Part shown: positions 39,590 through 47,719 of the stretch, in pieces | How the letters are laid out: the number at the start of each line of letters is the position of its first letter | Position numbering within the stretch: the first letter of the stretch is position 1 | The notes under the pieces: model-generated | Told to the model about the DNA's origin: nothing | Database searches by the model: none | What the model saw: the letters and a program-made list of their open reading frames with translations, nothing else | Source: Actinomadura luzonensis | GTDB lineage: Bacteria > Actinomycetota > Actinomycetes > Streptosporangiales > Streptosporangiaceae | Direction of reading: 5' to 3' | NCBI RefSeq assembly: GCF_022664455.2 | Contig: NZ_JAKRKC020000003.1 | Coordinates: 1 to 64,000, forward strand | DNA length: 64,000 nt | Made by a program: the position numbers and the translations under genes

Positions 39590-41008
39590 TCACAACAGCA
39601 CGGCCAGCAGCGCCGTGTACAGCACGCACGCCGGGACGAGCAGCGCCCACCCCGCGCCCAGCAGGTACGGCAGCCGCGTCGCCCGCGCCAGGCCCATGCA
39701 GCCGACCATGTTGGCGTTGGGCAGCGGGCCGTAGGTGTCGGCCTTCGACGCCCACAGCAGGATGATCACCCAGGCGGCCGGGCCCACGCCGAGGCTGTCG
39801 CCGAGCGGCCCGAACACCTCGCCCACCAGGATCACCTGCGCCGCCGTCGCGCCGGGCACGCCCACCCAGCCGAGCGCCGCCACCGCCAGCGCGAACGGCA
39901 GCGCCGACATCGCGCCGAGCCGCGGGCCGAAGGTCTCCAGCACCACGTCGTACGGCTTGACCAGGTCGATGAAGCCGAACAGCGCGGCCAGCATCCAGAA
40001 CAGCAGCAACATCGGCACCATCCTGCGCGCCCCCGCGCCGAGCGCCCGCAGCGCCCGGCCGGGCGACAGACGGGCCGCGACCGCCGTCGCCAGCGCCATC
40101 ACCGGCAGGGCGACCAGCGGGAACGTCGTGCCCGCCCCGCTCCACGTGGCGTACCCGACGGCCGCGACCAGCGTGCCGGCGAACGCCCAGGCGGCGGCAC
40201 GCGCCCCCGGGTGGGCCGCCTGCTCCGGCTCGGCGGCCTCCTCCGGGTCGTAGAGGTCGCCGCGGGCCGCGCTGCGCCGCTGCACCCACGGCACGATCAC
40301 GGCGGCCAGCAGCAGCGACAACACCGCGAGCGGGCCCGCGCCGACCGCCACGTACGTGGGGTAGCCGACCTCGGCGACCTTCATGATGGCGACGTTCGAG
40401 CCGGCGAACGGGGCCAGCGCGAGCCCCGCGCACCCGCCGAGGAACATGGTGACCGCCGTCGCCGACCGGGTGAAGCCGGCGCGGGCGGCGAGCGGGATGA
40501 GCAGCGGCGCGGCGATCGCCAGGGCGCCGGCCAGCGTGCCGAGGCTGACGACCAGCACCAGGCAGGCGAGCATCATGCCGTACATGAGCGCGGTCCGGCC
40601 GCGGCCCCCGAAGGCCCGCAGGATGCCGCGGACCATGGTGTCGGCCACGCCGGTGACGCGCAGCACCTCGCCCACCGCCGCGCCGAACACGATGATCAGG
40701 CCGATGACCGTGACCGGGTCCGTCACGGACGCCCCGAGCACGCGCGCCGCCTCGCCCGGCGCGGGCAGCGCGACCAGCGCGGCGGCGGCGAGCGCGACCG
40801 CGGTGACCACGACCAGGTTCAGGCCGGTCAAGGACAGGACGGCGTACAGGCCGATGGGCAGCAGGCCCCAGACGGTGGGGGCGTCGGTGGCGAGCCCGGC
40901 GGCCAGGGCGGCGGCCAGCGCCAGCGCGACGGGAACGGCATGCCGCCGCCACCTCGCCGTCCCGCTCCGGGCGGTGCCCGGCCGCTCGGTTCCGGTCCGC
41001 GCGGTCAC
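39590..41008 (-). CDS. Carboxylate-type permease (GntP/DcuC/CitM-like)
   Basis: A 472-residue inner-membrane protein with about 12 hydrophobic segments. Paired inward loops are visible: GTLAGALAIAAPLLIPLA with AGLALAPFAGSNVAIMKVAE in the first half, and WVGVPGATAAQVILVGE with KADTYGPLPNANMVGCMG in the second. This inverted-repeat pattern fits ion-coupled carboxylate permeases of the IT superfamily (GntP, DcuC, CitMHS). GTG 41008 overlaps the decarboxylase stop (GTGA). In this operon it probably brings in the carboxylic or acyl-amino-acid substrate. Specific subfamily uncertain. Confidence 0.75.
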   Translation of the reverse strand: MTARTGTERPGTARSGTARWRRHAVPVALALAAALAAGLATDAPTVWGLLPIGLYAVLSLTGLNLVVVTAVALAAAALVALPAPGEAARVLGASVTDPVTVIGLIIVFGAAVGEVLRVTGVADTMVRGILRAFGGRGRTALMYGMMLACLVLVVSLGTLAGALAIAAPLLIPLAARAGFTRSATAVTMFLGGCAGLALAPFAGSNVAIMKVAEVGYPTYVAVGAGPLAVLSLLLAAVIVPWVQRRSAARGDLYDPEEAAEPEQAAHPGARAAAWAFAGTLVAAVGYATWSGAGTTFPLVALPVMALATAVAARLSPGRALRALGAGARRMVPMLLLFWMLAALFGFIDLVKPYDVVLETFGPRLGAMSALPFALAVAALGWVGVPGATAAQVILVGEVFGPLGDSLGVGPAAWVIILLWASKADTYGPLPNANMVGCMGLARATRLPYLLGAGWALLVPACVLYTALLAVLL

Positions 41009-42369
41009 CGGGCCGGCTCCAGGAGGGCGGCGAGCGCGCCCGCGTGGGCGAGCCCGCCGGCCGCCGCGATCTCGTCGAGGGTCTGCTCGGGCCGGACGGT
41101 GGCCAGCCGCACCTCGCCGCCGTCCGCGACCGTGAAGCCGTGGACGGCCGGGTAGGGCAGGCTGTTGTACGCCCACGGCGTCGAGAAGTAGTAGGCCCCG
41201 GTGTCGCGCAGCACGACGATGTCGCCCTCCGCCAGCTCCGGCAGCTCCCTGGCGTGCGCCACCACGTCGCCGGCGAAGCAGCACGGCCCGGCCACGTCCT
41301 GGGCCAGGAGGGGGCCGTCCTTGGGCCGGCCGGCGGCGTCGAAGGCGGCCACGCGGAGCGGCCAGGCGTCCGGCATGAGGACGGTGCGGGTGGCGACCTG
41401 CGCGCCCGCGTGGGTGATCGCGATCCGCCGGCCGCCCGCGTCCTTGGTGTACTCGACCAGGGCCGCGATGAAGCCGTTCTTGGCCAGCAGCGAACGGCCG
41501 AACTCGGTGACGAGCGCGTAGCGGCCGTCGAGGAGGTCCGGGACGGCGGCGCGCAGGGCGGCGACGTACTCGGCGAAGGTCGGGGTGTCGGCGTCGCCGG
41601 CGAAGTTCACCGGCAGGCCGCCGCCGATGTCCAGGCTGGTGATCTGCCGGCGGCCGGCCAGGGCGTTGACCTCCTCCGCCAGCAGGTAGGTCTCGGCGAC
41701 CCCCGCCGCGATGAGCTCCAGCGGGCAGCCCTGCGAGCCGACGTGCGCGTGCAGCCGGGTCAGCCAGGGACGCTCGGCGAAGGCGCGCACCACCCGCTCG
41801 CGGTTGCCGGGGTCGCGCAGCGCCACCCCGAACTTGGAGGTGGCGGTCGCGGTGCTCATCGCGCCGATCGAGCCGGTCCCCACCTGCGGGTTCACCCGCA
41901 GCCCCACCACGGACGCGGACGCCGGGGAGCGCAGGGCGTCGATGCGGCGCAGCTCGTCCAGGTTGTCGGCGTTGACCGCGACGCCGAGCGCGAGGGCGTG
42001 CGCCAGCTCGGCGCGCGTCTTCGCGGGCGAGTCGAGGACGATGTCGCCGGCCGCGAACCCGGCCTCCAGCGCCAGGCGCAACTCGCCCGGGCTGGCCACC
42101 TCGCAGCCCATGCCCTGCCCGGCGAGCAGCCGCAGGACCGGGATCAGGGACGCCGCCTTGGCGGCGAAGGTGTGCAGCACCCGGGGCGCGGGGGCGAACG
42201 CCCGGTGGAGCGCGGCGACCGAGTCGCGGACGCCCTCGACGTCCACGAACCCGGCGACCGGGTGCTCGGGGCCGAGCGCGCCGGCGGCCACGGCGTGCCG
42301 GACCACGTCGGTGACGCGGGCGGCGGCGGGGGTGCGGCTGGGAGAGAGCGTGGGGCTGCCTGAGATCAC
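41005..42369 (-). CDS. PLP-dependent fold-III amino-acid decarboxylase (DapDC/ODC type)
   Basis: A 454-residue enzyme of the alanine-racemase/Orn-DAP-decarboxylase fold. The PLP lysine lies in VLHTFAAKAASLIPVLRLL near residue 65. Other landmarks are GCEVASPGELRLAL, HVGSQGCPLE, the phosphate-binding ITSLDIGGGLPVNF, LVTEFGRSLLAKNG and a late Cys segment GPCCFAGDVV with YYFSTPWAYNSLP. The family decarboxylates D-stereocentre or L-amino acids (meso-DAP, ornithine, lysine, arginine). GTG 42369 has GGAG 8 nt upstream. As the first gene of an operon with a permease and a D-aminoacyl amidohydrolase, it probably acts on a catabolic substrate rather than on diaminopimelate. Confidence 0.8.
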   Translation of the reverse strand: MISGSPTLSPSRTPAAARVTDVVRHAVAAGALGPEHPVAGFVDVEGVRDSVAALHRAFAPAPRVLHTFAAKAASLIPVLRLLAGQGMGCEVASPGELRLALEAGFAAGDIVLDSPAKTRAELAHALALGVAVNADNLDELRRIDALRSPASASVVGLRVNPQVGTGSIGAMSTATATSKFGVALRDPGNRERVVRAFAERPWLTRLHAHVGSQGCPLELIAAGVAETYLLAEEVNALAGRRQITSLDIGGGLPVNFAGDADTPTFAEYVAALRAAVPDLLDGRYALVTEFGRSLLAKNGFIAALVEYTKDAGGRRIAITHAGAQVATRTVLMPDAWPLRVAAFDAAGRPKDGPLLAQDVAGPCCFAGDVVAHARELPELAEGDIVVLRDTGAYYFSTPWAYNSLPYPAVHGFTVADGGEVRLATVRPEQTLDEIAAAGGLAHAGALAALLEPAR

Positions 42370-42455
42370 GTACGGGGCTCCGGGGCGACGCGGCGTGGGC
42401 CTTTTCGGGTGGGGACAAAACGAGATTCGGGCATACGGCGGCGTCCGGTCTTCAT

Positions 42456-42500
42456 CCGGCAGGCCAAAGGACGTCCCTCGTTTTGGCCTGCCGGCCAAAA
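42456..42500. promoter_or_regulatory. Nested palindromes between the PucR gene and the decarboxylase operon
   Basis: CCGGCAGGCCAAA (42456-42468) pairs perfectly with TTTGGCCTGCCGG (42482-42494), and the 20-bp sequence TTTTGGCCTGCCGGCCAAAA (42481-42500) is itself a dyad with 8-bp arms. The block lies 6 nt after the PucR stop and about 87 nt before the decarboxylase start, both read on the minus strand. It can serve as a terminator for PucR, an operator for the catabolic operon, or both. Confidence 0.6.
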
Positions 42501-42505
42501 CCCCG

Positions 42506-44836
42506 TCAGCGGCCGCGGCCGACCAGGCGCACCGCGAGAGTGATCAGCAGGCGGGTGTCGGGGTCGTCCAGGTCCACGCCGTACCGCTCGCGGGCCCGGC
42601 GGAGGCGGTAGCGGAGGGTGTTGGGGTGCAGGACCAGGCGGCCGGCGGCGCGGCTGACGTCGCCGGCGGCGTCCAGGTAGGCGGCGATCGAGCGGACCAG
42701 CTCGCCGCCGGCCGCCAGGTCGGCCCTGACCAGGTCGTACACCGGGCCGGTGCCCCGCTCCCAGACGGGACGGACGGCGTCCAGCACGCGCTGCACGTCC
42801 AGGGCCGGACCCAGCTCAGCGGCCGACGCATGGCGGCGCGGCGCCCCGCCGGCCCGCGCGCCGTCCACCCCGGGCAGGCCGCCACCGGCCCGCCCACCCG
42901 CTGACCCCGGCAGGCCGCCACCGGCTCGCCCACCCGCCGACCCCGGCAGGCCGCCTCCGGCCCGCCCACCCGCCGACCCTGGCAGGCCGCCACCGGCCCG
43001 CCCACCGGCGCGCCCTGGCAGGCCGCCACCAGTCCGCCCGCCGGCCGGCCCGGGCAGGTCGTCGTCGGCGGCGCGTTCGCGCAGCACGCGGATGACGAGC
43101 TCGGCGTCCTCGCGGGAGTCGGCGGCGCGCAGCGGGGACGGCACGACGGGCCCCGCCCCCACCCACACCGGCCCCACCCCACCCTGGCCCACCCCACCCT
43201 GGCCCACCCCACCCTGGCCCACCCCACCCTGGCCCATCCCACCCTGACCCGCGCTGCTCCGGCCCGCGCTGCTCCGGCCCGCGGTGCTCTGGCCGGCGGT
43301 GTGCAGGGAGGCGGCGAGGGTGTCCAGCTCCCTGGCCAGGGCGAGCACGTCCCGCTCGTCGCCCCGCCGGACCGGCATCAGCGCCGTCACCCGCCCGGCG
43401 TCCCGCAGCACCCGGACGCCGGACCGGTAGGACGCGGCCTGCACCGCCAGCAGCCCCAAAGTCCGCTCCACGGCCGCCTGCCGCTGCACCGCCCCCGCGT
43501 CGGCCCACCCCTCGACAACCCCAGGATCGGCCCCGCGATCGGCCCCAGGATTGGCCCCGCGATCGACCCCAGGATTGGCCCCGCGATCGGCCGCGCGATC
43601 GGGCGCGAGCGCGCGATCGGGCGCGGGCGCGCGATCGGGCGCGGGACCAAAGGGGCGCGCGGTTCCCGAAGCCGGGGCGGGTTCGGCGATCACCACCGCG
43701 CAGGGCAGGTCCGGGGCGAGCCCGAGCGTCCAGGCGTGGGTGCTCAAGTCCCCCCGCCCCGCGAGCAGCTCGCGCAGCGCGTGCTCCTCGCGCCGCCGCG
43801 CGCCGCTCTCCCGCAGCCGGTGCTGCACCAGGTACGGCACCGCCACCTCGGCCGCCCGCCGCAGCGCCCGCGCCGCGCCGGGGGTGAGCGGGCTGCCGCC
43901 GTCCGCGGCCGCCCAGATGGAGCCCAGCATCTCCCGCCCGCTGCGGATGGCGATGATCAGCCGCTCCGGGCTCGAACCGTCGGCGGGCCGGTGGATCACC
44001 TCGTCCGAGGACCACAACGTCCGGAGCAGGCCGCTGCGCCGCAGCTCCTCCACCCGCCAGTCCGGCACGCGCCCGCCGAGGATGGTGGAGCGGCGCAGCT
44101 CGTCGGCCCCGGGGCCGGTGGCGGAGTGGGCGAGCACGCGGAAGCCGGTGTCCTCGATCGTGATCGACCCGCCGGTGAACTCGGCCACGGCCGACGCCAG
44201 CGCCGCCAGCCCGCCTCCGGCCGTGGCGTCGGCCATGCGGTCCCCGCGCCCGGCCCCGGCGTAGGCGGCGGCCGAGCGTACGAGGGTGGCGACGTCGTCC
44301 CAGTCGGCCCACTCGGCGCGCGCGAGCAGCGCGATCCCGGCCCGCTCCGCGACGGCCCGCTCCGCGACGGCCGGCCCTCCGGACCTGGCGCCGCCCTCCC
44401 CGGCGCCCTCCCCGGCACCATGCCCGGCACCATGCCCGGCGCCATGCCCGGCGCCATGCCCGGCCCCGTCCCCGCCGCTCCCCCCGGCGTGCCGGGCGGG
44501 TTCCGCGGCGGGCTCCGGGAAGGGCTCGTCCGTGGCCGGGGGCTCGTCATCGAAGGCCGGGGGCGCGTCCAGAGGTGGGGGCTCGCGGAGGACCACGGCG
44601 GCGGCGCCGCGCGCGGCGGCCTCGCGGATGAACCCGGTGACGGACGGCACCGTCCCCGCCGCGAGCACGATCCGCCCCGCGTACGAGCGCTCCGCCCCCT
44701 CGTCCCCGATGATCATCCCGGTGACCGCCACGTCCTGCCCCGACGGCGCGAGCAGCAGCCGCAGGATGCCGCCCTCGTCGAAAGCGAGCAGCTCGCGAAG
44801 GGTGAGCGCGGCGTCCCGGGTGGTGCGTTCGGCCAT
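42506..44836 (-). CDS. PucR-family regulator expanded by internal repeats
   Basis: A 776-residue protein, much longer than usual PucR/CdaR regulators (about 400-560). An N-terminal purine-catabolism-type domain (LTLRELLAFDEGGILRLLL, then SYAGRIVLAAG) is followed by a GAF-like middle (GGSITIEDTGFRVLAHS, RLIIAIRSGREMLGSIWA), the HEHR/GGDEF-like segment and the C-terminal helix-turn-helix VSRAAGRLVLHPNTLRYRLRR. Four low-complexity blocks break up the linkers: GHGA repeats, DRGANPG/APDRA repeats, GQGGV repeats and 12-residue GGLPGSAGGRAG repeats. ATG 44848 is an alternative start. It lies just upstream of the decarboxylase-permease-deacylase operon and probably controls it. Confidence 0.85.
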   Translation of the reverse strand: MAERTTRDAALTLRELLAFDEGGILRLLLAPSGQDVAVTGMIIGDEGAERSYAGRIVLAAGTVPSVTGFIREAAARGAAAVVLREPPPLDAPPAFDDEPPATDEPFPEPAAEPARHAGGSGGDGAGHGAGHGAGHGAGHGAGEGAGEGGARSGGPAVAERAVAERAGIALLARAEWADWDDVATLVRSAAAYAGAGRGDRMADATAGGGLAALASAVAEFTGGSITIEDTGFRVLAHSATGPGADELRRSTILGGRVPDWRVEELRRSGLLRTLWSSDEVIHRPADGSSPERLIIAIRSGREMLGSIWAAADGGSPLTPGAARALRRAAEVAVPYLVQHRLRESGARRREEHALRELLAGRGDLSTHAWTLGLAPDLPCAVVIAEPAPASGTARPFGPAPDRAPAPDRALAPDRAADRGANPGVDRGANPGADRGADPGVVEGWADAGAVQRQAAVERTLGLLAVQAASYRSGVRVLRDAGRVTALMPVRRGDERDVLALARELDTLAASLHTAGQSTAGRSSAGRSSAGQGGMGQGGVGQGGVGQGGVGQGGVGPVWVGAGPVVPSPLRAADSREDAELVIRVLRERAADDDLPGPAGGRTGGGLPGRAGGRAGGGLPGSAGGRAGGGLPGSAGGRAGGGLPGSAGGRAGGGLPGVDGARAGGAPRRHASAAELGPALDVQRVLDAVRPVWERGTGPVYDLVRADLAAGGELVRSIAAYLDAAGDVSRAAGRLVLHPNTLRYRLRRARERYGVDLDDPDTRLLITLAVRLVGRGR
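42861..43065. repeat. 36-bp in-frame tandem repeat in the PucR gene
   Basis: About five copies of a 36-bp unit (plus strand begins GGCAGGCCGCCACCGGC) encode the 12-residue peptide GGLPGSAGGRAG with small changes between the GAF-like region and the helix-turn-helix domain. Confidence 0.88.
43174..43247. repeat. 15-bp in-frame tandem repeat in the PucR gene
   Basis: Five copies of the 15-bp unit CCACCCTGGCCCACC (plus strand) encode the pentapeptide GQGGV (one copy GQGGM). Confidence 0.88.
43521..43650. repeat. Mixed 24-bp and 18-bp in-frame repeats in the PucR gene
   Basis: Units such as CCCCGCGATCGGCCCCAGGA alternate with shorter GCGCGATCGGGCGCGGGC units, encoding repeated DRGANPG and APDRA peptides. 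The repeated GCGATCGG core stands out from the flanking coding sequence. Confidence 0.8.
44401..44466. repeat. 12-bp in-frame tandem repeat in the PucR gene
   Basis: Four to five copies of a 12-bp unit (GGCACCATGCCC/GGCGCCATGCCC) encode GHGA repeats near the end of the N-terminal domain. Confidence 0.85.
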
Positions 44837-44909
44837 GCCGGGGAGCATACGTAAACGGCCGGCCCTTTCCGGACACGGGGTCCAGGAGGGCCGGCCGCAC
44901 GGACCGGGC

Positions 44910-45386
44910 TCACACCGCGAGCCGCCGCTCGCGCGCCGGGACCAGGCTGGCGCCGAGGGCGCGCGCGCCGACCACCATGGCCGCCGCGGCGAGGACGATG
45001 TCCTTGAAGATGTACTGGGCCTCAAGGGTGGGCGTGCCGGGGAACAGGTCGGTGAAGAACAGCGCGTACGGGGCGAAGAACCCGACCATCGCGCCGGCCA
45101 TCACGACCAGGCCGGTCTTCAGCAGCCGGCCCGTCACCAGCGTGAGGCCGATGAAGACCTCCATCCCGGCGATCACTGCTTGCGCCGCGTAGCCCGACAG
45201 CAGCCCCATGGACAGCTTCTCCAGCGTGGCCACCGACAGCGCCTCCGCCGGGCTCACGCCGGGGAAGAACTTCAGCGTCCCGAAGGCCACGAAGACCAGC
45301 CCGAGGCTGACCCGCAGGACGTCGATGCTGTGCCGGGTCAGCCACGCGGCCAGCTTGGTGATCAGGTTGTCGATGGTGGCGGTCAT
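44910..45386 (-). CDS. DoxX-family membrane protein
   Basis: A 158-residue protein with four predicted helices: IDVLRVSLGLVFVAFGTLKFF, then YAAQAVIAGMEVFIGLTLVTG, LLKTGLVVMAGAMVGFFAPY and YIFKDIVLAAAAMVVGARAL. The pattern (R-x-x-x-G-x-x-F, FxGxxKF, then K-D near the last helix) fits the DoxX/YkgB-like group, small membrane proteins linked to oxidative stress or quinone/sulfur chemistry, with no firm general function. ATG 45386 follows AGGGAG by 7 nt. No partner gene is adjacent. Confidence 0.82.
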   Translation of the reverse strand: MTATIDNLITKLAAWLTRHSIDVLRVSLGLVFVAFGTLKFFPGVSPAEALSVATLEKLSMGLLSGYAAQAVIAGMEVFIGLTLVTGRLLKTGLVVMAGAMVGFFAPYALFFTDLFPGTPTLEAQYIFKDIVLAAAAMVVGARALGASLVPARERRLAV

Positions 45387-45666
45387 GTCTGCGCTCCCTG
45401 CCGAGGTCCGAAGTCCGACGTCCTCAAGACTGCGGGAACCGGCGGCGGCGGACATCCGGCCGGGGGCGGCACCCGGCGTACGCCGCCGCACGTACGCGGG
45501 GGCCGCCGCGTACGCCCCCGGTCCTCAGGGATGCGCCCTAGGGGACGGGGCCCGGCACGTCGGCCCGCCCGGGCCCGTACTCCGGCGGGCGTAGGAGACC
45601 CCCTTACCGTCGCCGCCGCTGGGTAGTGGAGAACGGCACACGTCCGACCGAACCACGACAGAAGGC

Positions 45667-46020
45667 ATGGCCCACTTAGCGATCGATGTCAGGCACCGGC
45701 CCGGCTTCCACCTGGTGACATTGGAGGGCGATCTGGACCGGCAGACCCGGCCCGGCCTCCACCGGCTCGTCGACCCGCTGCTCGACGGCCACGCCCCCCG
45801 GATCGTGGTCGACACGGCCGCCCTGCTGTTCTGCGACTCGCACGGGCTGTCGGCGCTGGTGGACAGCCAGCAGCGGGCGGAGGAGCGCGGGGGCGGGCTG
45901 CGGCTCATCGGCGTCCAGGGCACGCTGGCCCAGCTGCTGGTCGTGACGCAGCTCGTCGACGTGTTCCCGCCGTACACGAGCCTGGCGCAGGCGTCGCGGT
46001 GGCCGCGGCGCCGCGGGTGA
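45667..46020 (+). CDS. STAS-domain anti-anti-sigma factor
   Basis: A 117-residue single STAS domain of the SpoIIAA/RsbV type. The phosphorylatable Ser is in the motif FCDSHGLSALVD near residues 56-67, preceded by IVVDTAALLF. Such proteins bind an RsbW-like kinase and free a sigma factor when unphosphorylated. The neighbouring convergent gene encodes exactly such an HATPase, with only 16 bp between the two stops, so they may be partners although they are not co-transcribed. No cognate sigma factor lies beside them. Confidence 0.88.
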   Translation: MAHLAIDVRHRPGFHLVTLEGDLDRQTRPGLHRLVDPLLDGHAPRIVVDTAALLFCDSHGLSALVDSQQRAEERGGGLRLIGVQGTLAQLLVVTQLVDVFPPYTSLAQASRWPRRRG

Positions 46021-46036
46021 CCGGCGCCGCCCGTGG

Positions 46037-46486
46037 TCAGGGCTCGCCGGGGTGCTCGTCCTCGCGGGGGACGGCGTTGCCGTGCAGAGTGGGGTGTCGG
46101 CGGTTCAGGCGCAGGCGGAGCCGGCTGCCGCCGCCGGGATGGTCGATGTGCACCTCATCGCATAACCGGGCGATCACCCAGAGCCCGTACCCGTGCCGGG
46201 CGAGCGGCGGCGGCACCGCGGTGAGCCGGCGGAAGCGCTCGTCGGTCAGCGTCCCGGCGGGGTCGCACACCTCGATCCAGAGCCCGTCGCCGTCGGCGTG
46301 GGCCACCACCACGCCCGAGCCCCCGCCGTGCTCCAGGACGTTGTCGGCGGCCTCGTTGACCACCAGCACGACGTCGCGCAGCCGCGCGCCGGTGAAGCCG
46401 GCCGCCAGGGCGTAGGCCTGCACCCGCTCGCGCAGCTTCCCCAGCTCCGGGGTGATCGGCCAGCGCAGCGGCGCCTGCTCGGCCAT
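46037..46486 (-). CDS. RsbW/SpoIIAB-like ATP-binding anti-sigma kinase
   Basis: A 149-residue GHKL ATPase. The N box is VVLVVNEAADNVLEHGGG near residues 40-55, the G1 box IEVCDPAG near 75, and a G2-like RHGYGLWVIARLCDEV near 100-115. This matches the actinobacterial RsbW-type kinases that bind sigma factors or phosphorylate STAS proteins. ATG 46486 follows GGGAGG by 6 nt. It converges on the STAS gene, a likely partner by function. Confidence 0.87.
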   Translation of the reverse strand: MAEQAPLRWPITPELGKLRERVQAYALAAGFTGARLRDVVLVVNEAADNVLEHGGGSGVVVAHADGDGLWIEVCDPAGTLTDERFRRLTAVPPPLARHGYGLWVIARLCDEVHIDHPGGGSRLRLRLNRRHPTLHGNAVPREDEHPGEP

Positions 46487-46694
46487 GCCCGTCCTCCCCT
46501 GCCCTGCTCGCCACTCCTCGCGCGGCTCGGCGGCCATCTTCCCGCACCCAGCATGCCCATGCGCGCGGCGGCCCGGCCACCCGCACGGACACTACGGCTT
46601 GTCTGGTACGCATCGCGGCGCCGCCCGCGTTCACTCCCATGCCGTCTCGCGCTGCGCCGGGGACGGGGGCGGCGGCCGCTCCCACACTGGGGGC

Positions 46695-47717
46695 ATGACC
46701 TACCCTCCACAACCTCCGCCCTATCCGCAGCCACGCCAGGGCGGCCCGCCCGGCTTACCGGAGCGCCGCGGCCCCTACGACCCCCCGGCCTCCTACGGCC
46801 CGACCGGCTATGACCGGCCGGCCTCCTACAACCCGCCGGCCCATGACCCGACGGCCTCCTACGGCGCGCCGGTCCACGACCCGACGGTCCCGTACGACGC
46901 GCCGCCCGCGCGCCTCCCCCAGTACGGCCTGCCCCCGGCACCCTACGAGCCGCCCCGGCGCAACACCGCCCTGGTCGTCGGGCTGTCGGTCGGCCTGGGC
47001 GCGCTCCTGCTGGGCGGCGGCGCGTACGGCGCGATCCGCGCCGCGAGCGCCCGCCCCTCCCTGTCCCTCCCGGGCAACGCCGCGTCCCGGCCGGCCGCCG
47101 CGCCGACGACGGTGCCGTGGGCCTCGGACCCCCCGAGCGACCAGCCGAACGACCAGCCGAGCGACGAGCCGGACGACCAGCCCTCGGGCCAGCCGTCGGG
47201 CCGGCCGTCGCCACAACCCAGGGGCACCACTCACGCCGTGCCGGGCTCGCCGATCACGAACACCGAGTTCGGCGACTGGGCGTTCGCCGCCGGCCGCGTC
47301 CGGTTCGCGGCCGACAGGAAGGGCGGCTGGACGTACGACACGTGCGAGCCGGTGGACGCGCAGGGCGTCCTGGCGAAGAACGACTGCGAGCGCGCCACGC
47401 AGGTCGCCTACTCGGCGTACCGGGGGCACCTGAAGGCGGTGCAGGTGGTGATGGCGTTCCCGACGGACAAGGCCGCCAAGACCGCCGAGACGCGGCTGCT
47501 CAAGCTGACCTCCGACGGGGTGAACATCCGGAGGGACATGGTGCAGGCCGCGTACGCGTACGGCCGGGTCCGCACCAACGCGATCAAGAAGTACCTCATC
47601 GTCACGGTCGTCACCGCCGACCGGACGGCGCGGGCCAAGGCGTCGAAGTTCCACCTCTACCTGCAGGCCGACGCCCTCAGGTACTTCCTCCTGCGGGACG
47701 TGACGATCACGAGCTGA
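46695..47717 (+). CDS. Proline/tyrosine-rich membrane-anchored protein of unknown function
   Basis: A 340-residue protein. Residues 1-90 are disordered and rich in Pro, Tyr and Gln (YPPQPPPYPQP), with imperfect repeats of PASYG/AHDPTASYG type. One transmembrane helix follows at about 94-118 (ALVVGLSVGLGALLLGGGAYG). An extracellular Pro/Asp/Gln-rich linker (SDQPNDQPSDEPDDQPSGQP) comes next. A compact C-terminal domain (about 195-340) contains two Cys residues (DTCEP and NDCERA) that may form a disulfide. The layout is common for actinomycete membrane proteins with an intracellular interaction tail. I do not recognise the extracellular domain. Confidence 0.75.
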   Translation: MTYPPQPPPYPQPRQGGPPGLPERRGPYDPPASYGPTGYDRPASYNPPAHDPTASYGAPVHDPTVPYDAPPARLPQYGLPPAPYEPPRRNTALVVGLSVGLGALLLGGGAYGAIRAASARPSLSLPGNAASRPAAAPTTVPWASDPPSDQPNDQPSDEPDDQPSGQPSGRPSPQPRGTTHAVPGSPITNTEFGDWAFAAGRVRFAADRKGGWTYDTCEPVDAQGVLAKNDCERATQVAYSAYRGHLKAVQVVMAFPTDKAAKTAETRLLKLTSDGVNIRRDMVQAAYAYGRVRTNAIKKYLIVTVVTADRTARAKASKFHLYLQADALRYFLLRDVTITS

Positions 47718-47719
47718 CC

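Noticed and set aside
42861..43247. CRISPR-like spacing of repeats
   Set aside because: Units are contiguous, have no unique spacers and keep the reading frame of PucR, so they are coding minisatellites.
45387..45666. SigB/SigF-type promoter upstream of the STAS gene
   Set aside because: A GGGTA hexamer is present at 45623-45627, but no GTTT-like -35 lies at the right distance; nothing else is supported in this 280-bp gap.
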